DNA of 64,000 nucleotides, taken from contig JARIAN010000062.1 in NCBI GenBank assembly GCA_029257865.1, positions 31,305 through 95,304 on the forward strand, in the 5' to 3' direction. Numbering within the stretch: position 1 is the stretch's first letter; every line of letters starts with the position of its first letter. The translations under genes and the position numbers were made by a program. This document shows positions 25,536-43,386 of the stretch, piece after piece. This stretch comes from Phocaeicola sp. Lineage in GTDB: Bacteria > Bacteroidota > Bacteroidia > Bacteroidales > Bacteroidaceae. A model generated the notes under the pieces. The model was given only the letters and a program-made list of their open reading frames with translations, was not told the origin of the DNA and did no database searches.

Positions 25536-26871
25536 CCTAAAGACAGTCTATCTGGAGGAGCTGCGCCGGAGATGTACCGAGCAGTTGAGTGAAGCTATTT
25601 ATTCTAATACGATATTGCCTCATGAACTAGAGAAGGAGATATGGGATTATTATCGTCGTTCTTCTGCCTCTCTTCAAGAGTTCTATTCGAAATATACCCC
25701 CGAGTGGGAGGTTTTTTATGCCAATGAAAGTTTGTCTCCGGCGGAGTTTCTCAATTTCCTGTACCGGATGCGTTCGGCTTTCTCACGTCGGTATTCGTTG
25801 GCAGAGTTGGATTTGTCTTATTATATCGAGTCGATGGAAGGTTGTCAGAACCAGGAAGAGAAACAAAAGCAGTTTCAGGAATTCTTCCTGGACCGTTGGC
25901 ATGGTTTGTTGACCCAGAAGGAATATAGTTATCAGTTTCATCATATTGAATCCTTGTGTCAAGGGTTTGAAGTACTTGATAAAGAACATGGGATGAAAAC
26001 AGCTGCACAGATGGCCGGTTCGCGCCTACGGTGGCTGTTGTTGAATCGTCCGGAGTTATATCGAAAACTCTCTTCGTATGAAAAGGAGATGGAGCAACAC
26101 CGTGCTATCAAGGAGTTGGTGAAGCTGTTGGGACGTCACGGGAAAGGCAGTAAGCAGTCTTTTGATGCATTGTCGGGTATGAATATAGACCAGTTAGTTC
26201 ATTCATCTTCGGCAAGTGATATTGCAGGGATTATTCAGGGAGATGATTTGAATCATTTGTTGCCTATAGAGTATTGTTATCTTATGGATGAATCGCTTTA
26301 TCCGGTTTTCATGCAGCGGTTTGTAGAGAAGCGTTTGCAAGTGTTTGATAGCCGTTCTATAGAGGAGCCGTCGGTATTGCAACGCAAGAAGCATACAGCA
26401 GCCGGGCAGGGACCTTTTATTGTGTGTGTAGATACTTCCGGTTCTATGCAGGGAAGACGGGAACATTTGGCCAAGTCAGCATTGCTAGCGGTTGCCAAAC
26501 TCACTGAAACGACTCGCCGAAAATGTTATGTCATCAATTTTGCAGAAGAAGTGCAATGTCTGCTTATTCAAGACTTGAAGGCAGACTTGCCAATGCTGGT
26601 GGAATTCTTGAATCATCGGTTTGATGGAGGTACAGATATTCGTCCCGCTATGGATGAGGCTTTTCGTCTGATGGAATATCATATGTGGCGTGATTCGGAT
26701 GTGTTGATGATTTCCGATTTTGAGATGCCTCCCTTGTCGGAGCAACTGCAAGGGCGTATATCCTTGCAGAAGCGTAGGGGCACTCATTTTTATTCATTGG
26801 TATTTGGTACGTTGCCAGAAAGAAGCTATTTGAATATTTGTCAGAAATATTGGGAGATAGCTTATCTTTAA
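25495..26871 (+). CDS. ViaA-like von Willebrand factor A domain protein
   Basis: 458 residues. An N-terminal helical part of about 300 residues precedes a C-terminal VWA domain with the MIDAS motif VDTSGSM near residue 312, the Thr region FDGGTDIRPAMDEA, and ISDFEMP. No signal peptide, so cytosolic. The ATG at 25495 lies inside the RavA-like gene, giving a 41-nt overlap, and the two are almost certainly translated in a coupled way. The stop codon shares the palindrome TTAA with the convergent recQ stop, leaving no room for a terminator. Confidence 0.85.
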   Translation: MPTIKRTRSIRLDDLKTVYLEELRRRCTEQLSEAIYSNTILPHELEKEIWDYYRRSSASLQEFYSKYTPEWEVFYANESLSPAEFLNFLYRMRSAFSRRYSLAELDLSYYIESMEGCQNQEEKQKQFQEFFLDRWHGLLTQKEYSYQFHHIESLCQGFEVLDKEHGMKTAAQMAGSRLRWLLLNRPELYRKLSSYEKEMEQHRAIKELVKLLGRHGKGSKQSFDALSGMNIDQLVHSSSASDIAGIIQGDDLNHLLPIEYCYLMDESLYPVFMQRFVEKRLQVFDSRSIEEPSVLQRKKHTAAGQGPFIVCVDTSGSMQGRREHLAKSALLAVAKLTETTRRKCYVINFAEEVQCLLIQDLKADLPMLVEFLNHRFDGGTDIRPAMDEAFRLMEYHMWRDSDVLMISDFEMPPLSEQLQGRISLQKRRGTHFYSLVFGTLPERSYLNICQKYWEIAYL

Positions 26872-28787
26872 TCTTCTGCCTTTGTAAGTGGGTGTGCCAA
26901 GTAGAGCAGGTTGTCTTTCAGGATAATCTGTTCTTCTGCCAGCAGGTACGACAATACTTTCTCTATTTTTTCCTGATTGGATATAGGTAATTGAGTCAAG
27001 TCGACAAAACTGGTAGGACGTTGGTTGAGTTGTTCATAAACCTGTTCACAAATACTTTCAAAATCTCCTTTTCGGATACCGGAATCGTGTTTGTGCAGAC
27101 ATACATCACACATGTTGCAGTTATGTTCGTTCTTCTCTCCAAAGTAGCGTAATAACATTCGGCTGCGACATTTGTCTTCGGCATCGGCATATTCCAGCAT
27201 TGCATTGATTCGGTGTTCATAACTGGCTTTCCTGTCCTCATAGATTTCTTTTCTAAGTATGATGCGGGAGGTATCCCTTCTTTCACATGTATAAATAATA
27301 TAAGGAGTCTTTTTGCCTGGAATATAATGAAGGATTCGTTGGCGGGTTAATGATAGTAAAATATCGTATACCTCTTTTCGGGTGAGGTTGCACCGTTGTG
27401 CCAATGTATCTTCATTGATATAGGCATAGTCACTGAACAGTCCGGTGTAGGAGCGTAACAAGACTCGGATGAGTGTTTCAGCTTCCTTGCTACCTTCGTT
27501 GATACGGTATAGTTCATCCCGTTGGAGAGTAAAGATGACGCGCGAATTGTTATCTTGTTCATCTGTATACTCCAAGTATCCGGCTTGTGTAAGTATTTTC
27601 AAGGCACTGTCCACCTGGATGGGAAAATGCTTGAAGTTTTGGCAAAACTCGTCAATATTAAAAGCGAAGGTGCATCCCAATCCGTCTCCCATAGCCATCT
27701 GGAAGTAATAGTTGATATGTTCGTATACTTTAAGGATATACTCTTTATCCGGGAAGGTATCAGCGATTCTTTTCTTGAGGATATTTTTGTCGCTTTGTGC
27801 GTATAGCAGTACAGCATAAGCTTTTTCGCCGTCTCGCCCAGCACGTCCTGCTTCTTGGAAGTAGGCTTCCGGTGAGTCTGGAAAGTCAATGTGGACTACA
27901 ACTCGTACATCTGGCTTATCTATTCCCATACCGAAAGCGTTGGTAGCTACCATGACCCGATGCTCTCCTGTTACCCAACTTTTTTGTCTTTTGTCTTTTG
28001 TGTCATTGTTTAGTCCGGCATGGTAGAACGTGGCTGAAATACCTTGTCCATTCAGGAACTGTGCCACTTCTCTAGTTTTTTTTCTACTTCGGGTGTAGAC
28101 AATGGAAGAGCCGTCTACTTTAGTCAATATATTCAGCAACTCATCTGCTTTGTTTTCGGTTCGCCTCACAATATAAGCCAGGTTTTTTCGTTCAAAGCTC
28201 ATTTGGAACACATTCTCTTTTTTGAATGCGAGCCGTTCCTGTATATCTTTGACAACTTCTGGAGTAGCAGTTGCTGTAAGAGCAAGTATAGGAGTCTCAG
28301 GGAGTAGTGTACGGATTTCGGCTATCTTGAGGTAAGCAGGGCGGAAGTCGTATCCCCATTGTGAGATGCAGTGTGATTCATCTACAGTAATCATGCACAC
28401 TTTCATGTGCTGCAACTTGTTTTGGAACAGCTCCGTGCCAAGACGTTCTGGAGAGATATAGAGAAACTTATAGTCGCCAAAGATACAGTTGTCCATCGCT
28501 ATGAGAATCTCTTCGCGTGTCATTCCCGAATAGATGGCAGTGGCTTTGATACCTCGGTTACGCAAGTTTCTCACCTGGTCTTTCATTAGGGCAATCAACG
28601 GGGTTATTACCAGGCAGAGTCCTTCTTGTGCAAGGGCCGGTACTTGAAAGGTGATGGACTTTCCCCCTCCAGTTGGCATTAGTCCGAGGGTGTCTTTCCC
28701 TTCTCCGATACTCTGGATGATATCTTCTTGTATTCCTCTGAATTGGTCGTATCCCCAATATTTCTTCAGTATGCTTAAATAGTCCAT
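26868..28787 (-). CDS. recQ: ATP-dependent DNA helicase RecQ family
   Basis: 3'-5' superfamily 2 helicase of 639 residues acting in recombination repair. Motif I MPTGGGKS, motif II DESH in VDESHCISQWGYDFRP (most RecQ read DEAH), motif VI QEAGRAGRDG, then the RQC zinc site with CRSRMLLRYFGE and HNCNMCDVC. The C-terminus is a short winged-helix region and no clear HRDC domain is seen. It is preceded by the recJ terminator and overlaps the ViaA-like gene tail to tail by four bases. Confidence 0.95.
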   Translation of the reverse strand: MDYLSILKKYWGYDQFRGIQEDIIQSIGEGKDTLGLMPTGGGKSITFQVPALAQEGLCLVITPLIALMKDQVRNLRNRGIKATAIYSGMTREEILIAMDNCIFGDYKFLYISPERLGTELFQNKLQHMKVCMITVDESHCISQWGYDFRPAYLKIAEIRTLLPETPILALTATATPEVVKDIQERLAFKKENVFQMSFERKNLAYIVRRTENKADELLNILTKVDGSSIVYTRSRKKTREVAQFLNGQGISATFYHAGLNNDTKDKRQKSWVTGEHRVMVATNAFGMGIDKPDVRVVVHIDFPDSPEAYFQEAGRAGRDGEKAYAVLLYAQSDKNILKKRIADTFPDKEYILKVYEHINYYFQMAMGDGLGCTFAFNIDEFCQNFKHFPIQVDSALKILTQAGYLEYTDEQDNNSRVIFTLQRDELYRINEGSKEAETLIRVLLRSYTGLFSDYAYINEDTLAQRCNLTRKEVYDILLSLTRQRILHYIPGKKTPYIIYTCERRDTSRIILRKEIYEDRKASYEHRINAMLEYADAEDKCRSRMLLRYFGEKNEHNCNMCDVCLHKHDSGIRKGDFESICEQVYEQLNQRPTSFVDLTQLPISNQEKIEKVLSYLLAEEQIILKDNLLYLAHPLTKAED

Positions 28788-28821
28788 GGCTACAGTGATT
28801 TATTATAGATGTGTGGAAAAG

Positions 28822-28879
28822 GAAAAAGCTGTCTCCGAATCGTTCTCGAAAATGAAAGATTGGCGGAGGCAGCTCTTTT
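28822..28879 (-). terminator. recJ terminator
   Basis: Stem AGCTGTCTCCG/CGGAGGCAGCT (28827-28837 with 28864-28874, one wobble), with a T-run on the minus strand. Confidence 0.85.
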
Positions 28880-28902
28880 ATAGTTGAAAGGATTGTTGTT
28901 TG

Positions 28903-30624
28903 TCAGTATCTGTTTGGCTTGATGTCTTCTATCTGCAACTGGATGTCTCCTCGCTTGTGAGAGTTTTCCTCGATAGTGTAGCAGATATTGAAAGACTGTT
29001 TAGTCTTGATGAATCTTGCCTGTGAACTTTGTCCGAAAGCAATGCCGTTCATTACATTGTTCGACTTGTTGTCTACCAGTTCCAATTTGATATGTTCTTG
29101 CTCTCTGCCTACTACTTTGCTGGTGCCATAGTCGTATACGTTGAGCGTAGAGAATATCGGTTTAGGATTGTCCGGACCGAAAGGACTGAATTTCTTTAAG
29201 TCGAAGAAGAACTTGGGTGTGATGTCTCTGAAGTCCAGCTGGGCGTTTATGTCAATGGTGGCACAAGTCTGTTCCGGCAAGATATGTTCGGATACGTACT
29301 GCTCAAAGCGTTGAGTAAATGCTTCTACATTTTCCACTTTCATCGACAATCCAGCTGCATAAGTATGTCCTCCGAAGTTTTCCAGAAGATCTCTGCAGTG
29401 TTCGATGGCTTTGTAGACATCAAATCCAGAAACCGAACGTGCCGAACCTGTAGCCAAGTTATCTGTACGGGTCAGCACTACGGCAGGTCGGTAATAAATT
29501 TCGGTCAGACGGGAAGCTACGATGCCAATCACTCCTTTGTGCCAGTCTTCGTTATAGATAACGATAGACCGTTGTTCGCTCAGGTGCTCCAGATTGTCCA
29601 CAATCTTGTTGGCTTCTTCCGTCATGCATTTGTCCAAATCTTTTCTGGTTTCGTTGTACTGGTTGATTTGGTTACTTTTTTCTAGTGCAATTTGATAATC
29701 CTTTTCAATGAGCAGGTCTACAGCTTCCTTTCCATTCTGTATGCGTCCGGAAGCATTGATTCGTGGACCTATTTTGAATACGATGTCACTCATGCTGATT
29801 TCCTTTTCGGCAAGTCCGCACACATCAATGATAGCTTTCAGTCCGATGCTAGGATTGGAGTTCAGTTGTTTCAGTCCATGAAAGGCCAATACTCTGTTTT
29901 CTCCCATAATCGGGACAATATCGGAGGCAATGCTTACAGCTACCAAATCGAGTAGTGGGGTAAGTTGGTTGAAATCAATGCTATTGTTTATGGCAAAGGC
30001 TTGCATAAACTTAAATCCTACTCCGCATCCCGACAGATGATGATAAGGATAAGTAGAGTCAAACCGCTTCGGGTTAAGGATAGCCACGGCTGGAGGAAGT
30101 TCAGCATCGGGTACATGATGGTCACAAATGATGAAGTCAATACCTTTTTCTTTTGCATAGGCAATTTCCTCAATGGCTTTAATTCCACAGTCAAGTACAA
30201 TAACCAGTTTTACACCTGTGTTATAGGCATAGTCCACACCTTGTGTAGATACTCCATACCCTTCGTTATATCGGTCTGGGATATAATAGTCGATATTGGA
30301 GTAGAACTGCTGCAGGAACTTGTATACTAATGTGACTGCAGTAGTACCATCTACATCATAGTCACCATATATAAGGATTCTTTCTTTTCGTCCCATAGCC
30401 ATGTTGAGGCGGTCAACGGCTATGTCCATATCCTTCATTAGAAAAGGATCATGCAGTTCGGTAAGTTGTGGACGGAAAAATTGCTTTGCTCCAGTTGCAG
30501 AAGTGATACCTCTTTGTTGCAACAATCGGCAAAGCACCGGACTGATGCCTGTTTCCTTCGACATCACTCTGGCCGCTTCTCTCTGTTCTTGAGTAGGAGG
30601 CTGATAATTCCATCTGTAATTCAT
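28903..30624 (-). CDS. recJ: Single-stranded-DNA-specific exonuclease RecJ
   Basis: 5'-3' exonuclease of 573 residues used in recombination and mismatch repair. DHH-phosphoesterase motifs are YGDYDVDGTTA, VLDCGIKA and IICDHHVPDAELP. A DHHA1 region follows with SGRIQNGKEA and the glycine-rich NFGGHTYAAGLSM, and an OB-like C-terminus. Divided from recQ by a terminator, so the two repair genes are adjacent but probably separate transcripts. Confidence 0.96.
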   Translation of the reverse strand: MNYRWNYQPPTQEQREAARVMSKETGISPVLCRLLQQRGITSATGAKQFFRPQLTELHDPFLMKDMDIAVDRLNMAMGRKERILIYGDYDVDGTTAVTLVYKFLQQFYSNIDYYIPDRYNEGYGVSTQGVDYAYNTGVKLVIVLDCGIKAIEEIAYAKEKGIDFIICDHHVPDAELPPAVAILNPKRFDSTYPYHHLSGCGVGFKFMQAFAINNSIDFNQLTPLLDLVAVSIASDIVPIMGENRVLAFHGLKQLNSNPSIGLKAIIDVCGLAEKEISMSDIVFKIGPRINASGRIQNGKEAVDLLIEKDYQIALEKSNQINQYNETRKDLDKCMTEEANKIVDNLEHLSEQRSIVIYNEDWHKGVIGIVASRLTEIYYRPAVVLTRTDNLATGSARSVSGFDVYKAIEHCRDLLENFGGHTYAAGLSMKVENVEAFTQRFEQYVSEHILPEQTCATIDINAQLDFRDITPKFFFDLKKFSPFGPDNPKPIFSTLNVYDYGTSKVVGREQEHIKLELVDNKSNNVMNGIAFGQSSQARFIKTKQSFNICYTIEENSHKRGDIQLQIEDIKPNRY

Positions 30625-30791
30625 TTTATATCTGTTTTTTCTTTTTTCAGGTTCGGTGTTCTTCCCATGAAGAGGCTGAAAGTTAAAAACTTATAGTTAT
30701 CGCTCTTTGCAGGAAGTATGAGGATTCTGTTGCTTTGTTTTCAGTTGGAATCCTTTTGCATAATCATTTTGTAAAATTAGGAAAAAAGAAA

Positions 30792-30837
30792 GAAAAAGAC
30801 GGCTAATCTCCTATTTATTTTCAGAGATTAGCCGTCT
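30792..30837 (-). terminator. Terminator of the aminopeptidase C gene
   Basis: Perfect 14-bp stem (AGACGGCTAATCTC at 30797-30810 with its complement at 30824-30837), with a T-run on the minus strand. Confidence 0.9.
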
Positions 30838-30867
30838 TATTATTTATATCAGTTCTATATTAGCTAA

Positions 30868-32061
30868 TTACAAGCCTAATTTTTTTGCGATATCAGCAGG
30901 GATAGCATCTTTATGAACCAAGATGTTCATTGTTTTGTAAGCAGCAAAAGCTTTAGATGCATACCAGATTCCCTTATATTTACCTTCTGTACCCCAAGAG
31001 TTCTTTACCATGAAGTATTCTTTACCGTTCTGGTCTTTAGCGATACCGTAAATCAGCATACCATGGTCATCAGTAGTTTCCCAGTTGTCGAATGCTTCCT
31101 GGCGCATTTCCTGAGTTACAGTAATTTCAGGAAGAGGTTTGCTTGTAAGTTCTTTACGTTTGTCAGAAGCGCTCTTGCCCAACCAGTGAGCCATATCAGA
31201 GCCAGTCAGTTCTGCACCTTTTTCAGCATCTGGATAGACAGCAATACCGTCGCGTGTAAATCCCTGTTCGCTTACGTCAGCTCCCCAGGCAAAGGTATAT
31301 CCGGTCTTGACAGCATTGTCCATTACTGCCATTAGCTCTTCGATAGGCAAGTTGTAAGACAATGCATTACGCCAGTTGTCCTGTACTTCTACGTTGAACT
31401 GAGTATAGAATGGATGGTGAGTGTATGAAGTTAGTGATACATAGTCATCCATGTTCAGGCCAAGAGCTTCGTCTGCAAAAGTTCTCGGAGTATATTTCTT
31501 TCCTTTGTAAGTAAATTCAGTAGGACAAGCTCCCAGGTAGTTGTCGTAGATAGCAGTTACACCTTTTTTCCAAACAGATGAAAGTTTTTTGTGATTTCCT
31601 TTTCCGATAGCTTCTACATAAGCACCAGCCACTGCATCCAGTTCGCTATGGTTAGGTAGTGAGTCGCCATACATGATACCCGGCATTGCTTCCTGTGGCA
31701 CCATACCATGTTTCTTGTAGCATACTACGATATCTTCAAAACTTCCGCCTGGAGAGAAAGAAGCGTCGCCATGGTAGCGTACATAGTTTTCAGCACGTTC
31801 TACCATTGTATTGTGTACAACGAACATTTCAGAAAGGTCAAATTCACCCTTACCCTGGCGAAGCAGTTCAGCTTCTACAAATCCCAGTGTAGAGAATGAC
31901 CAACAAGTGCTTGAGCGGTGCTGGTCCTTAATAGAAGTGATAGGGTTTTCCTTCACAGTAGTAAATACGAATCCTTCATCTTTCTTGTCTTTTTTCGGAG
32001 ATTTGGCAAATGCGTTGCTGCAGCAAACACCCAGAGCCAAAATAGCGATCAGTTTGTTCAT
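30868..32061 (-). CDS. Aminopeptidase C / bleomycin-hydrolase family, exported
   Basis: Papain-like C1B cysteine peptidase of 397 residues. The signal peptide MNKLIAILALGVCCSNAFA makes it an exported protein, unlike the cytosolic PepC of lactic acid bacteria. The catalytic Cys is in HRSSTCWSFSTLGF, His in DDHGMLIYG and Asn in MVKNSWGTEG. The family removes N-terminal residues from peptides as a self-compartmentalised hexamer. It lies 38 bp after the Xaa-Pro aminopeptidase gene on the same strand, suggesting a peptide-scavenging operon. Confidence 0.9.
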   Translation of the reverse strand: MNKLIAILALGVCCSNAFAKSPKKDKKDEGFVFTTVKENPITSIKDQHRSSTCWSFSTLGFVEAELLRQGKGEFDLSEMFVVHNTMVERAENYVRYHGDASFSPGGSFEDIVVCYKKHGMVPQEAMPGIMYGDSLPNHSELDAVAGAYVEAIGKGNHKKLSSVWKKGVTAIYDNYLGACPTEFTYKGKKYTPRTFADEALGLNMDDYVSLTSYTHHPFYTQFNVEVQDNWRNALSYNLPIEELMAVMDNAVKTGYTFAWGADVSEQGFTRDGIAVYPDAEKGAELTGSDMAHWLGKSASDKRKELTSKPLPEITVTQEMRQEAFDNWETTDDHGMLIYGIAKDQNGKEYFMVKNSWGTEGKYKGIWYASKAFAAYKTMNILVHKDAIPADIAKKLGL

Positions 32062-32099
32062 TTCAGTTTGTTCTTTTTTTATTGTTATTATTATTGATT

Positions 32100-33491
32100 T
32101 TATTCATTCATGATTTTTTCTACATCTTCTATGGTAATAGGGATGCGCTTGTGTCCTGTAAAGCGTGAACCGTCGGCTGTAATCAGGATATCGTCTTCCA
32201 GGCGGATGCCTCCAAAGTCTTTGAATTTGTCGATGGCATCATAGTTGAGGAAGTCTGTATGTAGGTTTTCCGTTCTCCATTTATCTATCAGGGCAGGAAT
32301 AAAGTAACATCCAGGTTCGTCAGTGATAACAAAGCCTTCTTGCAGGCGTCTTCCCATACGTAGAGAGGCTAACCCAAACTGTTCTGACGGACGGATTTCA
32401 TCGTCATATCCTACGTAGCATTGTCCTAAGTCCTCCATGTCGTGTACGTCAATACCCATCATGTGTCCTAATCCGTGAGGCATAAACAGGGCATGAGCTC
32501 CAGCAGCTACAGCTTCTTCCACGTTTCCTTTCATGAGTCCCAAATCTTTAAGTCCCTGTGCCAGCACCTTACAAACCTCTAAATGTACCGATTGGTAGGT
32601 TATTCCTGGGCGGGTAAGTGTCAGAGCATGGTCATGGCAAGCTAGCACGATACTATATATATCTTTTTGTCTGCTGCTGAATTTTCCGCCTACAGGAATG
32701 GTACGTGTATGGTCTGAACAATAGTTGGTTACACTTTCCGCACCGGCGTCAGTCAGCATCAGTCGTCCTGCCTCCAAAATGTGGCTATGGTCATGGTTGT
32801 GCAATGTCTGTCCGTTTTGAGTCAGGATAGTGGCAAAAGACACCATGTTTCCGTAGGATGAGGCAATGCCATCCAATATTCCGGCAATGTATTGTTCGGA
32901 AACTCCCGGTTTACACAGGCGCATGGCAGCGGTGTGCATTTCATATCCGATATTGCAAGCCTTGTCAATTTCTTCAATTTCCACGCTTTCTTTTACAGAG
33001 CGGAGGTCAACGACAGCTTTTATCAACTCTACAGAAGCATGTTGTCTGGTAAGTGATGCACGTATTCCGGTCAGCTCTTCTAAGAGTAGCATATGGTCAT
33101 GTCGGTATGGAGGAAGGAAATGGATTTTTCTTTTCTGTGAGATAGTCTTTCCTATAATCTCTCTAAGTTTGGAGAATGGAAAACTTTTGGCTACTCCTAC
33201 CTGTGCAGCCAGTTCTTGGATGGTAGGTTGAGAACCCATCCAGATGATATCGTCCATGGTAACATCGTCACCAAAGAAATAATCTTCGTTGGTGTCTATA
33301 TCGATGATGCCGGCATATCCGGGATTATTCTGTCCGAAGAAATACAAGAAAGAACTGTTCTGACGAAATTTATAGGTATTGTCAGGGTAGTTGGCAGGGG
33401 CTTCGTTGTTTCCAAGAATAAGCACAATGCCGCTGCTCATTTTTTCTCTTAGAGCTTGCCGTCTTTTCTGATAGATTGAAGATTCAAACAT
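32100..33491 (-). CDS. pepP: Xaa-Pro aminopeptidase (M24B)
   Basis: Metallopeptidase of 463 residues releasing N-terminal residues in front of proline. The N-terminal aminopeptidase-P domain is followed by the pita-bread domain, with metal ligands in LTDAGAES, SDHTRTIPV, HGLGHMMGIDVHD, DEPGCYF and IRLEDD. No signal peptide, so cytosolic. The promoter lies at 33529-33537, back to back with the patatin gene promoter. Confidence 0.94.
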   Translation of the reverse strand: MFESSIYQKRRQALREKMSSGIVLILGNNEAPANYPDNTYKFRQNSSFLYFFGQNNPGYAGIIDIDTNEDYFFGDDVTMDDIIWMGSQPTIQELAAQVGVAKSFPFSKLREIIGKTISQKRKIHFLPPYRHDHMLLLEELTGIRASLTRQHASVELIKAVVDLRSVKESVEIEEIDKACNIGYEMHTAAMRLCKPGVSEQYIAGILDGIASSYGNMVSFATILTQNGQTLHNHDHSHILEAGRLMLTDAGAESVTNYCSDHTRTIPVGGKFSSRQKDIYSIVLACHDHALTLTRPGITYQSVHLEVCKVLAQGLKDLGLMKGNVEEAVAAGAHALFMPHGLGHMMGIDVHDMEDLGQCYVGYDDEIRPSEQFGLASLRMGRRLQEGFVITDEPGCYFIPALIDKWRTENLHTDFLNYDAIDKFKDFGGIRLEDDILITADGSRFTGHKRIPITIEDVEKIMNE

Positions 33492-33528
33492 AATGATTTA
33501 TTTTTGTCGTTTCTTAATCGATTAAGTT

Positions 33529-33537
33529 GCAAAATTA
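33529..33537 (-). promoter_or_regulatory. -7 box for pepP
   Basis: The complement reads TAATTTTGC, matching TAnnTTTG. Confidence 0.65.
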
Positions 33538-33581
33538 GGAAATTTAATTGATAAATGACTATATGGAAGCCGTAAAAAAAC

Positions 33582-33590
33582 TATCTTTGT
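33582..33590 (+). promoter_or_regulatory. -7 box for the patatin gene
   Basis: TATCTTTGT matches TAnnTTTG, 20 nt before the ATG at 33611. Confidence 0.7.
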
Positions 33591-33610
33591 GTATCTTAAT
33601 CTCTTGAAAT

Positions 33611-34462
33611 ATGGAACATGATATTAAAAAAATGGGATTGGTACTTGAAGGAGGAGGGATGCGAGGTGTATTCACCTGTGGAGTATTGGATTTCTTTATG
33701 GATCATCAGATAGAGTTTCCCTATGTGGTGGGTGTTTCTGCTGGAGCTTGCAACGGGCTTTCGTACCAATCTCATCAGCGTGGAAGAGCACGTTATAGTA
33801 ACATTGACTTGTTGGATAAGTATCATTATATCGGTTTAAAATATTTGTGGTATCAGCATAGCATTTTGGACCAGCGGTTGCTTTATGAATTATTCCCAGA
33901 AGAAATCTTACCTTATGACTATCAGGCTTGTTTTCAAAATCCTACTCGTTTTGAAATGGTGACAACCAATTGTGTAACTGGTCGTGCCTGTTATCTGGAA
34001 GAGCGGAAAGACAAGTTTCGTTTGCTGGATATAGCTAAAGCTTCGAGTAGTTTGCCTTATGTTTGCCCGGTGGCTTATGTTGATGGCAGGCCAATGTTGG
34101 ACGGAGGTATTGTAGATTCTATTCCAGTGCTGAGAGCTATGGAGCAGGGCTATGAGCATAATGTAGTAGTACTAACCCGTAATAAAGGTTATCGTAAGAC
34201 AGAAAAAGACATTAAAGTTCCTAAGTTCATCTATACCCGTTATCCGCGGCTGCGTGTAGTGTTGAGTAATCGTTGTAAGGTTTATAATAAGCAGTTAGAA
34301 TTGGTAGAGCGTCTGGAAGAAGAAGGCAAGATTGTGGTTATCCGCCCGGAGAAACCGGTTGTCGTCAACCGTATTGAGCGGGATATCAAGAAACTGACCA
34401 GCCTTTATGATGAAGGATATGCTTGTGCGAAGAGAGTGATGACTGAAAAATTGGGCATTTGA
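33611..34462 (+). CDS. Patatin-like phospholipase (RssA/YjjU type)
   Basis: 283-residue serine hydrolase with a Ser-Asp dyad. The oxyanion loop is LEGGGMRG, the nucleophile Ser43 sits in GVSAG, and the aspartate is in MLDGGIVDS. No signal peptide is visible. The best match in style is the DUF6363/YjjU branch, which carries a C-terminal RPEKPVVVNRIERD element. It would hydrolyse acyl esters of phospholipids; natural substrate unknown. Monocistronic. Confidence 0.88.
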   Translation: MEHDIKKMGLVLEGGGMRGVFTCGVLDFFMDHQIEFPYVVGVSAGACNGLSYQSHQRGRARYSNIDLLDKYHYIGLKYLWYQHSILDQRLLYELFPEEILPYDYQACFQNPTRFEMVTTNCVTGRACYLEERKDKFRLLDIAKASSSLPYVCPVAYVDGRPMLDGGIVDSIPVLRAMEQGYEHNVVVLTRNKGYRKTEKDIKVPKFIYTRYPRLRVVLSNRCKVYNKQLELVERLEEEGKIVVIRPEKPVVVNRIERDIKKLTSLYDEGYACAKRVMTEKLGI

Positions 34463-34510
34463 TGCTTTTGTTAAGTTGTAGTTCGGCTTTTCGTATAAGA
34501 TACTATACCA

Positions 34511-34553
34511 TAAAAGAACAGGCTGCCTGTATTGAAGGCAACCTGTTCTTTTA
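34511..34553. terminator. Bidirectional terminator after the patatin gene
   Basis: 12-bp stem TAAAAGAACAGG/CCTGTTCTTTTA with an inner GCCT/AGGC helix. It separates the patatin gene from the convergent end of the PUL. Confidence 0.85.
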
Positions 34554-34713
34554 TAGTATAATTTGTTGGTAGAGTTTGAGTGGTATCTATTTATCCAACT
34601 GAAAACCTATACTCTAATGGTCTTATCGGATATGTAGTCGCCTGCAAACTCATATTAAAGATTCAGATGTAGTGTAATAATAATCAATATGCTTTGTGGA
34701 ATACAGAATTTTA

Positions 34714-37939
<3,226 letters not shown>

Positions 37940-37965
37940 CAAAGTAATTCATGATAAATTTATTT

Positions 37966-43314
<5,349 letters not shown>

Positions 43315-43336
43315 AAATGTAGAAGAGTTTTATGTT

Positions 43337-43373
43337 AATAGATGTACTTTCTGATTAAGAAAGTACATCTATT
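43337..43373 (-). other. Intercistronic hairpin after susD
   Basis: Perfect 16-bp stem (43337-43352 with 43358-43373) and a 5-nt loop between susD and the GH63-like gene. There is no T-run, so an mRNA-stabilising or attenuating role is more likely than full termination. Confidence 0.65.
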
Positions 43374-43386
43374 TTATGATGATAAT

